Shown in pieces: positions 1 through 7,886 of a stretch of 23,044 bases of DNA; positions within the stretch are counted from its first letter, which is position 1; each line of letters begins with the position of its first letter. A program made the translations under genes and the position numbers. Under the pieces are notes generated by a model. That model searched no databases. It was not told where the DNA came from and saw only the letters and a program-made list of their open reading frames with translations. This DNA is from JBCBXA01 sp039816825 (GTDB lineage Bacteria; Pseudomonadota; Alphaproteobacteria; Rhizobiales; Rhizobiaceae): positions 1 through 23,044 of the forward strand of contig JBCBXA010000042.1 in assembly GCA_039816825.1 (NCBI GenBank), given 5' to 3'.

Positions 1-140
1 ATCGCCATCATCAGATAGATGGCCAGACCCTTGGCAAACGCCTCAGGAACGGTGGTTTGGGAACGCAGAAGCGCTGCGCCAAGGCCCAGGAGGAAGAAGA
101 GAATGATGGGAGACAGCAACGTCGCCAGTGCGGTTTCCAA
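1..140 (-). CDS. SbtA-like sodium-dependent bicarbonate permease, N-terminus only (cut by window edge)
   Basis: Only the first 46 residues or so are present; the gene runs off the left edge. The peptide begins near LETALATLLSPIILFFLLGL and continues with a short RSQTTVPEAFAKG stretch into a second hydrophobic run ending YLMMA. This pattern of one helix, a short basic loop with a conserved P-E, then a LYLM-type helix is the N-terminus of the SbtA/DUF897 family of putative Na+/bicarbonate symporters. The start is taken as TTG at 140, because an AGGGGG ribosome-binding site lies 8 bases upstream and an in-frame stop lies at 171-173. It follows purH by 55 bases on the same strand, so it may be the last gene of that run. 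Family assignment is by pattern only. Substrate is unknown outside cyanobacteria. Confidence 0.62.
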   Translation of the reverse strand, partial: METALATLLSPIILFFLLGLGAALLRSQTTVPEAFAKGLAIYLMMA

Positions 141-195
141 AGTCGATGCCCCCTGAGGTGGTCGCGGTCTTCAGCGTTGGACCTTTTGCCGGAAC

Positions 196-1803
196 CTAAT
201 GCCGGAAATGTCGCATGCCAGTGAAGACCATCGCAAGGCCAGCCTCGTTTGCGGCTGCGATCACTTCATCGTCGCGCATGGAGCCACCGGGCTGAATGAT
301 CGCCTTGGCACCGGCCTCTGCCGCCGCCAGAAGACCGTCGGCAAATGGGAAAAACGCATCTGAGGCAACCGCCGACCCTAAAAGGTCGAGGCCCCCATCC
401 TGTGCCTTGCGCGCGGCGATGCGCGACGAGTCGAGGCGACTCATCTGGCCCGCCCCCACGCCCACGGTGGCGCCATCCTTCACATAGATGATGGCGTTCG
501 ATTTGACGTGTTTGGCCACGCGGAAGGCCGTCTTGAGATCTGCCATTTCCCGCTCGGTGGGAGCTCGGTCTGTGACCACCCTGAGCTCCAGATCCTCGAC
601 AACACCTGCGTCACGCGACTGGATCAGCAGACCGCCTGATACGGTTTTTGCGGCCAGGCCCGGAGCGCGTGGGTCGGCCAAAGCACCGGTGGTCAGCAGG
701 CGCAGGTTCTTCTTGGCCGCTATGATGGCCTTGGCTTCGTCGGTTGCGTGGGGCGCGATGATGACTTCAGTGAATATCTCCACCATAGCCTCGGCCACTG
801 CCGCATCCACTGTGCTGTTGAGGGCCACGATGCCGCCAAATGCGGAGACGGGGTCGCAGGCGTGGGCGGCGCGGTAGGCCGCTTCCAGCGTGTCTCCGGT
901 TGCCACACCGCAAGGATTGGCGTGTTTGATAATGGCCACCGCCGGGCCCCATTCGGGGTCAAACTCACTGATCAACTCAAAAGCTGCGTCGGTGTCGTTG
1001 ATGTTGTTGTAGCTGAGGGTTTTGCCCTGATGCTGGGTTGCCGTCGCGACGCCTGGGCGCCCGCTGCCGTCTTTGTAAAATCCGGCGCTCTGATGGGGGT
1101 TCTCGCCATAGCGCATGATTTCCGCAAGGCTCCCCGCCACAGCGCGGTGCAGTGGGGTGGCGATGCCAAGGTCCGCCGCCATCCAGTTTGACACCATGGC
1201 ATCATAGGCGGCTGTGCGCGCAAAGGCTGCCTGAGCAAGGCGCTGGCGTTCCGCAAGCAGAGAAGCGCCGTCATTGGCCTTCAGCATAGCGAGGAAGGCA
1301 TCGTAGTCCCCAGGATCCGACAGGACGGACACATAGGCATGGTTCTTGGCAGCGGCCCGCGTCATGGCTGGGCCGCCAATGTCGATGTTCTCGACGGTGG
1401 TCGCCCTGTCCGCTCCCTGTGCCACCACTTTCTCAAAGGGATAAAGATTGCAGACCAGCAGATCGATGCCGCCAATATTGTGCTCCTGCATGGCGGCCTG
1501 ATGGTCAGCTTCGTCGCGAATGGCCAGCAGGCCCCCGTGCACAGCGGGGTGAAGCGTTTTCACACGGCCATCCATGATCTCGGGAAACCGGGTCACGTCT
1601 GACACGTCGCGCACCGGAAGACCTGCCTCGCGAATGGCCTTCGCCGAGCCGCCGGTGGAAACCAGTTCGACACCCATTTCGGAGAGCGATGTGGCGAGCT
1701 CGATCAGTCCAGTTTTGTCAAACACCGACAGGAGTGCACGGCTGACCTTTACCTTGTCTGGCGCTGGCGTTTGCCGCGATGAGATGTGGTTGGCACTGGC
1801 CAT
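196..1803 (-). CDS. purH: Bifunctional AICAR transformylase / IMP cyclohydrolase PurH
   Basis: This cytoplasmic enzyme catalyses the last two steps of de novo IMP synthesis: formyl transfer from 10-formyl-THF to AICAR, then ring closure. The 535-residue length is normal for the family. The N-terminal cyclohydrolase (MGS-like) domain covers about residues 20-165, with RALLSVFDKTGL, STGGSAKAI and GRVKTLHPAVHGGLLA. The transformylase domain follows, with KTLSYNNINDTDAA near 261 and the catalytic Lys-His pair in IIKHANPCG (K293, H294). It ends in the usual GMRHFRH. The ATG at 1803 was chosen over an ORF start at 1926. It has GGAGGG 7 bases upstream, and the extra N-terminal residues of the longer form are unlike the family. 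The heparinase-like gene lies upstream on the same strand, 144 bases away. No purine riboswitch was seen in that gap. Confidence 0.97.
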   Translation of the reverse strand: MASANHISSRQTPAPDKVKVSRALLSVFDKTGLIELATSLSEMGVELVSTGGSAKAIREAGLPVRDVSDVTRFPEIMDGRVKTLHPAVHGGLLAIRDEADHQAAMQEHNIGGIDLLVCNLYPFEKVVAQGADRATTVENIDIGGPAMTRAAAKNHAYVSVLSDPGDYDAFLAMLKANDGASLLAERQRLAQAAFARTAAYDAMVSNWMAADLGIATPLHRAVAGSLAEIMRYGENPHQSAGFYKDGSGRPGVATATQHQGKTLSYNNINDTDAAFELISEFDPEWGPAVAIIKHANPCGVATGDTLEAAYRAAHACDPVSAFGGIVALNSTVDAAVAEAMVEIFTEVIIAPHATDEAKAIIAAKKNLRLLTTGALADPRAPGLAAKTVSGGLLIQSRDAGVVEDLELRVVTDRAPTEREMADLKTAFRVAKHVKSNAIIYVKDGATVGVGAGQMSRLDSSRIAARKAQDGGLDLLGSAVASDAFFPFADGLLAAAEAGAKAIIQPGGSMRDDEVIAAANEAGLAMVFTGMRHFRH

Positions 1804-1947
1804 GGGTGCTGCCCTCCAGAGGCCGGCCGCACAGCCGACCGGGAACTGCCACGGCCCTAACAGCCTGAGGGTTTCGCACAAGGTTGCTCGGTGCGGCTGG
1901 GCTGGTTTTGGCCAGCCTTTCCCCACTCTTCACGGCCTGTTTTGGAA

Positions 1948-3747
1948 TCAGAGCGACAGGCTCCATGCGAGCTGAAGGTCGGAATCGTCACTTTTCAGGT
2001 GCCCCGATACCAGGATCTGCTGAATGGCGGCTGGTCCGCCGGGGTGGTTGATCTGCAGGCTGGGCGCAATGGTGACTTGAAAGTCCGGATGGTCTTCGAG
2101 GGCAAACATCCAGGTTCGGCCACCAACGGTTTGAAGTTCGACGGATTGGTTATCTATGAGGCGCATCCGACAGCCCGCTGCACCGTGAAAACGAATCTCA
2201 ACAAGCGTATCGCCGCTGGCAATGCGTGGTGCTTTTCGTTTTCCTGCGACCTGGGATCGGGTCAGGGCATCTTCGCCTGTAACCTTCCGTCCGTCGGCGC
2301 TGATGCCGATGGCGCGGCGATGTTTGATCCCAAGCGATCGCAGATAGCCGGTGTGTTCGGCATTCAGCCATATCTGACCATCATCTTGCGTTCCCGACTC
2401 GCATTGCGGCTCCGCGATGGGCTCCACGATCTGATGACCGGTCAGCGCCCGGATGAACTGGCTGCCAGCGGTGTTGGAGGATGAACGACGATCGAGGGCG
2501 AGGGCTGAGTGAGCAGCTGTCTGCCGGGCCGCCTGCCGCCATTCTTCCTTCTCGCGCACGTGCGCTTCTTCCGGCGATCCGCAATTGACGATCACGCGCT
2601 CGCCGCCCGATGACATTTCGAAACCCAAAGTTCCCGCCTGCGCATGGGCTGAAGCCCCCACCGGCGGTGTCGGTCCGACATCGCAGATGACCGTTGTGTT
2701 GGCCGCGGAGAGACGTGCATATCCGCCGCACACTTCAATCGGTTGCAGCAAGGCTCGGTCGCCGGTGCCAAGGGCGAGAACGCTGGTGACGCGTTCAAGC
2801 GACTCTTCCTTCGCGCCGTTGAACACCGCGAGGCCGCCACCCGAATGCTGGGCCACAGAAGCCCAATGCGCCATCGCCTCGGCGGTGTCGTCGAGCATGG
2901 CCACCAAGTCAGCCGTTTCGATTTGTGTGCCGAACTTTCGAATGGCGCTGCTGGTGGCAGCGAGCATGGGGATGGCCTCCATCGCCACCGATGGCCGTCG
3001 GGAGACATGGATCAGCCCCCCGCGTGCTGATGGTGCAGGACACTGTCGATTGAGAATGTGCGTCAGGCGTCTGAGCGATGCAGCACGGGTTCGCGGCCCA
3101 TATGCGAGTGTGTGCGTGACAAATGCCATGGCAAGGCACCCGATCAGGTGGTCGCTGGTGAGGGCGAAGTGATCGTGCCGCAGGCGAGCATGGCGAACCT
3201 GGTGAGCCAGGGCCTCAGTGAAGCGTTTTCCAAATGCCTCTTCGCGGCCCTCCATGATGAAGTTGGCATGCACAATCCACGAGACCATCCGTTCGGACGC
3301 CACGTCCAGTTCCCACACAATTGGGTGGGCCGGTTCGTTGCGACCATGGAACTGAAGCCACTCATCGACCAGTGACTGCGCCAATTGCCGGGCCAGTTCA
3401 GTCTGTGCCGCTTCCAGGTGCCTGAGCCAGGCAAAGCCATGCAACCTGCGCTGCCAGTGGCGTGGCGCGCTCGAAAGCTCAAACGGCGACCGGCCCGCCA
3501 CATCCACATCAATGCCACCCAGAGGAAATTGACCGGAATAGAACGCCTGGGCCAGGGTGGGATCGGCCTGCAAGGGCGGACCCGCCGTTGGACCGAAGCT
3601 TGGAATGGACGGGGGGGTGATGCTGGATCTCAGTGCCTGCGCTCTGGCAACCAGCCGCCGCCGCGTGTGACGGATCGTCGAGAGCCCACACTGCAGGTAG
3701 CGGCTTGTTTCCGCGTCGTTTCGGCTTGGCGGACGTCGCCCGGCCAT
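1948..3747 (-). CDS. Heparinase II/III family protein (putative polysaccharide lyase)
   Basis: A 599-residue protein of the heparinase II/III type that is commonly found between rsmB and purH in Hyphomicrobiales. An alpha-helical toroid-like region covers about residues 40-310 and includes FPLGGIDVDVAGRSPFEL and the tract SDHLIGCLAMAFV. A beta-rich C-terminal domain follows, with NGAKEE, YARLSAANTTVICDVGP, GTLGFEMSSGGERVIVNCG and a late HPGGPAAIQQIL. Family members cleave acidic glycans by beta-elimination, but the chromosomal alphaproteobacterial paralogue next to purH has no established substrate that I know of. No signal peptide is evident; the N-terminus is arginine-rich. The start at 3747 has TTAGGA 7-8 bases upstream. 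The flanking gaps (115 and 144 bases) are compatible with one long transcript from htpX to purH, or with its own promoter. Confidence 0.85.
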   Translation of the reverse strand: MAGRRPPSRNDAETSRYLQCGLSTIRHTRRRLVARAQALRSSITPPSIPSFGPTAGPPLQADPTLAQAFYSGQFPLGGIDVDVAGRSPFELSSAPRHWQRRLHGFAWLRHLEAAQTELARQLAQSLVDEWLQFHGRNEPAHPIVWELDVASERMVSWIVHANFIMEGREEAFGKRFTEALAHQVRHARLRHDHFALTSDHLIGCLAMAFVTHTLAYGPRTRAASLRRLTHILNRQCPAPSARGGLIHVSRRPSVAMEAIPMLAATSSAIRKFGTQIETADLVAMLDDTAEAMAHWASVAQHSGGGLAVFNGAKEESLERVTSVLALGTGDRALLQPIEVCGGYARLSAANTTVICDVGPTPPVGASAHAQAGTLGFEMSSGGERVIVNCGSPEEAHVREKEEWRQAARQTAAHSALALDRRSSSNTAGSQFIRALTGHQIVEPIAEPQCESGTQDDGQIWLNAEHTGYLRSLGIKHRRAIGISADGRKVTGEDALTRSQVAGKRKAPRIASGDTLVEIRFHGAAGCRMRLIDNQSVELQTVGGRTWMFALEDHPDFQVTIAPSLQINHPGGPAAIQQILVSGHLKSDDSDLQLAWSLSL

Positions 3748-3862
3748 TGCGGCTTCCTAACGCTGATTCGCTGCGTTTCTCTGCCAGCTAAGCATGCGCC
3801 ATGCGGTGAGACTATATGTGGTGAGACTATAGGGGGCTCTTTGTGGTTCCGGTGGGGTCGGG

Positions 3863-5329
3863 CTATCGCCGCCTGTAGCGCGCGGCGAAGAAGCCGTCCG
3901 CGCCGCCGTGGGCCAGCGCATTTGCGGCGGTGGGTGTCAGATGCGGGAGGCTGCGAACTGTACCCTTTTCGGTGACGGCGTGGGCAAAGCCCGGCAGATC
4001 TGACCCGCCGACCGCTTGATGCTGCAGCACATCGCCCAGTTCCTTCAGCACCCGCTCGTGCAGCATCTCGCCTTCAAGATGGTCCAGGGAGCAGTTGGAG
4101 AAAACCAAGCGCCCGCCTGACTTTAGCAGATCAGCCGCCTTTGCGATCATGCGGAACTGCAGATCGGCGAGGTCGGCAATGTCGCTCTGTGTTTTGGTCC
4201 ACAAAATGTCTGGGTGGCGGCGAATTGTGCCGGTGGACGAGCAGGGAGCGTCCAGCAGCACGGCATCAAAGCCGCTGGTCGTTTCGAGTTCGAACAGATC
4301 TCCATGATGAAGTGTGACGCTGTCCACGATCTGCAGCCGCTCAAGATTGGCGCGGAGTCGCTCCATGCGGGGCCTGGATTGTTCCACGGCTGTCACGGAT
4401 GCACCGGAGAGGGCAAGCTGAGCCGTCTTGCCCCCTGGCGCTGCGCACAGATCCGCAATTCTTTCATTGGGCTGTGCCTGCACCAGTTGAGCGGGTAGGC
4501 GAGCCGCCGCATCCTGTACCCATACAGCACCGTCATCCCAGCCCGGCAGCGAGCGAACATCGACGGCGCGGGGGAGGCGAATGGTGCCATTGTCGAGCAA
4601 GACAGCCTCCGGCAGGGCGGTGCGGTGTGTCGCCAGATAGTCGGCTGGTGCACCCTTGACGGACAGATCGAGCGGCACGCTCTCGGCATGCACCGTGGCG
4701 TGGTGGGTCGCGATGGCTCGTGCGGTCTGATGGCCATAGGCCTCGGCCCATCTTGCATACATCCATTTGGGCGTGTTCAGCTTGTCGGAGCGCAGTTTCG
4801 GCTCAAGCTCGTCTTTCTCCCGCGACAGCCGGCGCAGAACCGCGTTTGCAAAACCCACAAAGCGGGCGGAGCGTGGCTCGCGGGCAATGATGTTCACGGC
4901 CACATTCACGGCAGCGCTGTCCGGCACATCCATGAACAGGATCTGCGCGGCAGCGGCGTGCAGCGTATGGATCAGATGCCGTGCGCCCTTGGGAGGCGGC
5001 CTGTCGGAGACGCGTTTCAAAGCAAGCTCGATCTGGCCCCGGCGGGCGAGGCCGGTGCGCGCAATGGCGCGGGCCAGATTTCGGTCCTGTTCGCTGAGAG
5101 CCAGAAATGCGGCCAGACCACCGATGGCATCCGTCAAGCCGGCAAAGCTGCGCTTGTCATCCAGCGCCCGGGTCAGCAGCAAGCCCGCAACCTCTCTTGG
5201 GGCTGAGCCGTCTGCAGTCTTGGGCGGGGGTGCTGACGATTTTGCGGAGGGCCTCTTGCGCTTCTTGGGTTTGGCGTCAGCTTTGTTGTCCACGCTGGTC
5301 TTCAGTCGCTCGGTCAACTCGCCCTTCAA
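3863..5329 (-). CDS. rsmB: 16S rRNA (cytosine-C5) methyltransferase, RsmB/Sun family
   Basis: The protein methylates a cytosine of 16S rRNA (C967 in E. coli numbering) with SAM. An N-terminal NusB-like RNA-binding domain covers about residues 45-180, with FLALSEQDRNLARAIARTGL and AAVNVAVNIIA. The NOL1/NOP2/Sun catalytic domain follows, with SAM-binding DLCAAPGGKTAQLA near 293 and LDAPCSSTGTIRRHPD holding the motif IV cysteine near 363. SNCSLDHLEGE holds the catalytic motif VI cysteine near 413. The start is uncertain. The ORF reaches 5425, which would overlap htpX by 100 bases. TTG at 5329 overlaps the htpX stop by 4 bases and has AAGGGG 8 bases upstream. TTG 5317 and GTG 5293 are alternatives. 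The first 45 residues are a Lys/Pro-rich linker, so the exact start barely affects the folded protein. Translational coupling to htpX is inferred. Confidence 0.93.
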   Translation of the reverse strand: MKGELTERLKTSVDNKADAKPKKRKRPSAKSSAPPPKTADGSAPREVAGLLLTRALDDKRSFAGLTDAIGGLAAFLALSEQDRNLARAIARTGLARRGQIELALKRVSDRPPPKGARHLIHTLHAAAAQILFMDVPDSAAVNVAVNIIAREPRSARFVGFANAVLRRLSREKDELEPKLRSDKLNTPKWMYARWAEAYGHQTARAIATHHATVHAESVPLDLSVKGAPADYLATHRTALPEAVLLDNGTIRLPRAVDVRSLPGWDDGAVWVQDAAARLPAQLVQAQPNERIADLCAAPGGKTAQLALSGASVTAVEQSRPRMERLRANLERLQIVDSVTLHHGDLFELETTSGFDAVLLDAPCSSTGTIRRHPDILWTKTQSDIADLADLQFRMIAKAADLLKSGGRLVFSNCSLDHLEGEMLHERVLKELGDVLQHQAVGGSDLPGFAHAVTEKGTVRSLPHLTPTAANALAHGGADGFFAARYRRR

Positions 5330-6474
5330 CCCCAAGGCCCCTTGTCGTCCTGGCTGGACTGGCCTCTGCCCGACTTGTCGCCCGTGTCGGGTACGATGGA
5401 ACGCGTGCCAGCATCCCTGCCCCAACGGCCGGTGCGGCCTGTCTGTGGGCGTTTCGCTTCGCGGCTTTCCGGCGCTTTCGGGCGCTGGGGTTTCCTTTGC
5501 TGGGGCACAGGCGGTGGTGTAGAAGCAGCGCCTTCAACTCGACCGTCCGCGCGTTCGTGGTCCAGATGGTCCGAACGGCTGTCTAAACGGCTGGCGCCTG
5601 CACTTCCCACGGCCGGGTCCGGCGCACCATGGCGGGACCATTCCTCTTCCAGCGCTTCCAGAGCCGCGATGCGGTTCTTGGGGTTGGGGTGGGTGGAGAA
5701 CAGTCCGTCAACCGCATGGGCGTGCAGCGGGTTGATGATGAACATGTGGGCGGTGGCCGGATTTCGTTCAGCATCATTATTGTCGATGCGCGGCGCGAGA
5801 TTGGCGATTTTTGCGAGGGCGGATGCCAGCCACATGGGATGGCCGCAGATCTGCGCGCCCAGCTTGTCGGCGGAATATTCCCGCGTCCGGCTGATGGCCA
5901 TCTGGACGATGGTCGCCGCAAAGGGTGCCGCGATGGCCGCCACGAGCACACCGATGATGCCCACGCCATTGTTGCGGTTGCCGCCAAAGAAGAATGCGAA
6001 GTTCGCCAGCATGGATATCGCGCCCGCAATGGTTGCGGTGATCGTCATGGTGAGCGTGTCGCGATTTTGAATGTGTGCGAGTTCATGCGCCATGACTGCA
6101 GCCACTTCTTCCTGCGTCAGGCGTTCCAGCAGGCCCGTTGTGGCGGCAACGGCTGCATTTTCCGGATTGCGACCGGTGGCAAAGGCGTTGGGCTGGGGAT
6201 TGTCGATCAGAAAAACCTTGGGCATGGGCATCTGCGCCCGCTCCACCAAGCTCTCGACAATGGCAAAATATTCCGGTGCGTTCTGAGCGTCCACCTGTAC
6301 GGCGCGGTGCATGCGCAACACCATTTTGTCGGAGTTCCAGTAGCTGAACAGATTTGTGGCCAGGGCGATCACAAAGGCGATCAGCATGCCGCCCGATCCG
6401 CCGATCAAATAGCCAACACCCATGAACAGAGCGGTGAGGAAAGCCAGCAGCATTCCGGTTTTTGCGATATTCAA
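5326..6474 (-). CDS. htpX: Zinc metalloprotease HtpX with a long basic C-terminal tail
   Basis: An inner-membrane M48 protease that degrades misfolded membrane proteins. Hydrophobic segments occur at about residues 8-25, 28-45, 145-163 and 172-192. The zinc site is HELAH at 130-134, and the third ligand is probably E199 in SRTREYSADKLGA. The FSTHPNPKNRIAALE motif near 259 closes the conserved domain. TTG at 6474 was preferred because GGAGG sits 5 bases upstream and the product begins MNIAKTGMLLAFLTALFMGV, aligning with known HtpX starts. ATG at 6486 is 4 codons longer but has a poor ribosome-binding site. Unusually, about 100 residues follow the conserved end. They are rich in Arg, Lys, Pro and Ser and look disordered. 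The gene is divergent from the DUF1674 gene and overlaps the inferred rsmB start by 4 bases. Confidence 0.95.
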   Translation of the reverse strand: MNIAKTGMLLAFLTALFMGVGYLIGGSGGMLIAFVIALATNLFSYWNSDKMVLRMHRAVQVDAQNAPEYFAIVESLVERAQMPMPKVFLIDNPQPNAFATGRNPENAAVAATTGLLERLTQEEVAAVMAHELAHIQNRDTLTMTITATIAGAISMLANFAFFFGGNRNNGVGIIGVLVAAIAAPFAATIVQMAISRTREYSADKLGAQICGHPMWLASALAKIANLAPRIDNNDAERNPATAHMFIINPLHAHAVDGLFSTHPNPKNRIAALEALEEEWSRHGAPDPAVGSAGASRLDSRSDHLDHERADGRVEGAASTPPPVPQQRKPQRPKAPESREAKRPQTGRTGRWGRDAGTRSIVPDTGDKSGRGQSSQDDKGPWG

Positions 6475-6538
6475 AACAGCCTCCATTGCTGGTTGGCCAA
6501 GTGTGGCGACAGAGTGCCGCCACAGCGTGCGACGACAC

Positions 6539-6575
6539 GCAACGCTTGGCAACGCAGCGGCAACGCTTATGTTGC
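6539..6575. promoter_or_regulatory. Phased GCAAC half-site array between htpX and DUF1674
   Basis: GCAACGC occurs at 6539-6545, 6549-6555 and 6560-6566, and an inverted half-site GTTGC lies at 6571-6575. The starts are 10, 11 and 11 bases apart, so all four fall on the same face of the helix. The array lies in the 169-base gap shared by divergent htpX and DUF1674 genes. Such spacing is typical of direct-repeat sites for winged-helix response regulators, but no regulator can be named. Confidence 0.45.
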
Positions 6576-6643
6576 GACCCACATGCAGATGGTCTCCTAT
6601 CCCGCATCGATCAACCACTCCGGCCCAGAAAGACGTTAGCTCC

Positions 6644-6889
6644 ATGGCTTCACCGGACACGCCCAGAGGCGCTCAGGATATTGCGGACGCCACTGAGCCA
6701 ACCGCGCCGAAAAAAGATCTGCCCCCCGCAGCCCAGCGGGCTCTGGCGGAAGCGCAGGCCCGGCGCGAAGCGGGCCAAACAGAGACCCGCGAGAGCGCTG
6801 ACCTGCCCAAAGAGATCAACGGTCGCGGCGGCAAGGAGCCCACCCGCTACGCCGATTGGGAAGTGAAGGGCATTGCGGTGGATTTTTAG
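6644..6889 (+). CDS. DUF1674 / SDHAF4-like succinate dehydrogenase assembly factor
   Basis: An 81-residue soluble protein. The N-terminal 60 residues are low-complexity and charged, with KKDLPPAAQRALAEAQARR near 24-42. The C-terminus carries the family signature PKEINGRGGKEPTRYADWEVKG, ending in a hydrophobic-acidic VDF. In mitochondria the homologue SDHAF4 binds the flavinylated SdhA subunit and promotes its assembly with SdhB. The alphaproteobacterial protein is assumed to act likewise in the cytoplasm. The start at 6644 fits the family length; the ribosome-binding site is weak (AGAAAG about 12 bases upstream). Divergent from htpX, with the phased repeats between. The next gene begins 24 bases downstream on the same strand, so the two may be cotranscribed. 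Confidence 0.88.
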   Translation: MASPDTPRGAQDIADATEPTAPKKDLPPAAQRALAEAQARREAGQTETRESADLPKEINGRGGKEPTRYADWEVKGIAVDF

Positions 6890-6913
6890 GAAGTCGCGCG
6901 ACTAGGGGGAAGC

Positions 6914-7147
6914 ATGTTCTTTGTTCGGGTTGGATCGGTCGTTGCGTGGCTGATGACCATCTTTGGCTTCGTTCGTCTCTGCACAGCCATTTACATAGCA
7001 ATGACACTGGAGGGTGATGCGATGATTGCCGCGTCGCGCCGCTATCTATCAACGTCAGACCTCGGAAGCGCCATCGACGGTAGCGCGTACACTGTGTTTG
7101 CAGGGATCGCTTTGGGACTATTGGTTCAGATCGCAAAGAACCGATAA
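6914..7147 (+). CDS. Small membrane protein, function unknown
   Basis: A 77-residue protein with two predicted membrane segments: about residues 6-32 (VGSVVAWLMTIFGFVRLCTA) and 57-73 (AYTVFAGIALGLLVQIA). A polar loop of about 25 residues joins them. AGGGGGAAGC ends directly before the ATG at 6914, a strong ribosome-binding site, which supports expression. It lies 24 bases after the DUF1674 gene and before the thermonuclease gene. I do not recognise a named family. The hairpin topology resembles many small alphaproteobacterial inner-membrane proteins, but no function follows from that. Confidence 0.7.
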   Translation: MFFVRVGSVVAWLMTIFGFVRLCTAIYIAMTLEGDAMIAASRRYLSTSDLGSAIDGSAYTVFAGIALGLLVQIAKNR

Positions 7148-7157
7148 TCCTGAGTTA

Positions 7158-7193
7158 TAGGATATATTTCCTAGACAAAGGAATAATTTCCTA
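7158..7193. promoter_or_regulatory. Two 16-bp near-palindromes, 20 bp centre to centre
   Basis: TAGGATATATTTCCTA (7158-7173) and AAGGAATAATTTCCTA (7178-7193) share the form (T/A)AGGA-N6-TCCTA. They are spaced exactly two helical turns apart. They fill most of the 60-base gap before the thermonuclease start and are strikingly AT-rich for this genome. A dimeric repressor operator overlapping the promoter is the simplest reading. The regulator is unknown. Confidence 0.45.
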
Positions 7194-7207
7194 CTACATC
7201 CGTCGCT

Positions 7208-7765
7208 ATGCGTGGATGTCATGTTTTGCCTCTTGGTTTGTTTGTGTTGGTGCTGCTGGCGCTGATCGTGTCGGTGGATATGCCACCGTCTCATGCCAAG
7301 GTTGCGGCGTCCCAGTTTGCCGGTGGCGAGCGGCCTGCTTCGTCTCCTGTGGGTGACGCGGCTCCGTTTCAGTCTTTGCCAAGGCAGATGGACGGGCCCT
7401 ATTGGGCGCGGGTGGTTTCGGCCCATGACGGGGACAGTTTGCGGGTGCATGTGGCCGTGTGGCCCGGCCAGATCATGGAGGCCACCGTTCGCCTCCGAAG
7501 TGTCGATACACCAGAGCTGAATGCATCCTGCGAGGAGGCGCGGCACCTTGCGCAGGCAGCACGCGATTTTGTGCGCCAGCGGACCGTGGGTCGGACCGTT
7601 CGCATTCAGTCCGTGTCCAGGGGCAAGTATTTCGGGCGTGTTGTGGCCGACATTGTGCTCAAAGACGGCTCGAACTTAGGTGAGTTGTTGGTCAGCAACG
7701 GGCTGGGTCATCCTTATGGCGGCGGCCGCCGCCAGGATGGATGTGAACTAGCCGCTTCACACTGA
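7208..7765 (+). CDS. Thermonuclease (staphylococcal nuclease family), exported
   Basis: A 185-residue SNase-like protein. Residues 8-24 form a hydrophobic signal sequence or anchor, so the enzyme probably acts in the periplasm or outside. After a low-complexity linker the OB-fold nuclease domain spans about 64-172. The catalytic residues of the family are all visible. The metal-binding Asp is in SAHDGDSL (74-76). R95, D100, T101 and E103 lie in VRLRSVDTPELNA. R144 lies in KYFGRVVADIV. By family, it hydrolyses DNA and RNA phosphodiester bonds with Ca2+. The ribosome-binding site upstream of ATG 7208 is poor. The near-palindromes at 7158-7193 suggest regulated expression. It converges on the minus-strand small ORF and its terminator. 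Confidence 0.88.
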   Translation: MRGCHVLPLGLFVLVLLALIVSVDMPPSHAKVAASQFAGGERPASSPVGDAAPFQSLPRQMDGPYWARVVSAHDGDSLRVHVAVWPGQIMEATVRLRSVDTPELNASCEEARHLAQAARDFVRQRTVGRTVRIQSVSRGKYFGRVVADIVLKDGSNLGELLVSNGLGHPYGGGRRQDGCELAASH

Positions 7766-7792
7766 CAGACAATCCCAGTTCGACACGCCCCA

Positions 7793-7821
7793 ACAAAAAG
7801 GGCCACCCCACGGGGCGGCCC
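7793..7821 (-). terminator. Intrinsic terminator of the minus-strand small transcript
   Basis: Read on the minus strand, GGGCCGCCCC pairs with GGGGTGGCCC (one G-U pair) and is followed directly by TTTTTGTT. On the plus strand the same repeat has an A-C mismatch and no T-run, so termination is directed leftward. It ends the transcript carrying the 22-codon ORF at 7887-7955. Confidence 0.75.
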
Positions 7822-7886
7822 TTCGTGACTATGGTGGTGACGGATACGTGGCTCCCGATAAAACAGAAACCCGACCGCCGCTCGAC

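Noticed and set aside
1804..1947. Purine riboswitch or PurR-like operator upstream of purH
   Set aside because: No riboswitch core or long dyad was seen; the gap lies inside a likely transcript.
5629..6639. A 336-codon plus-strand frame antisense to htpX
   Set aside because: HtpX motifs on the minus strand are unmistakable. The antisense product is low-complexity Gly/His/Arg sequence.
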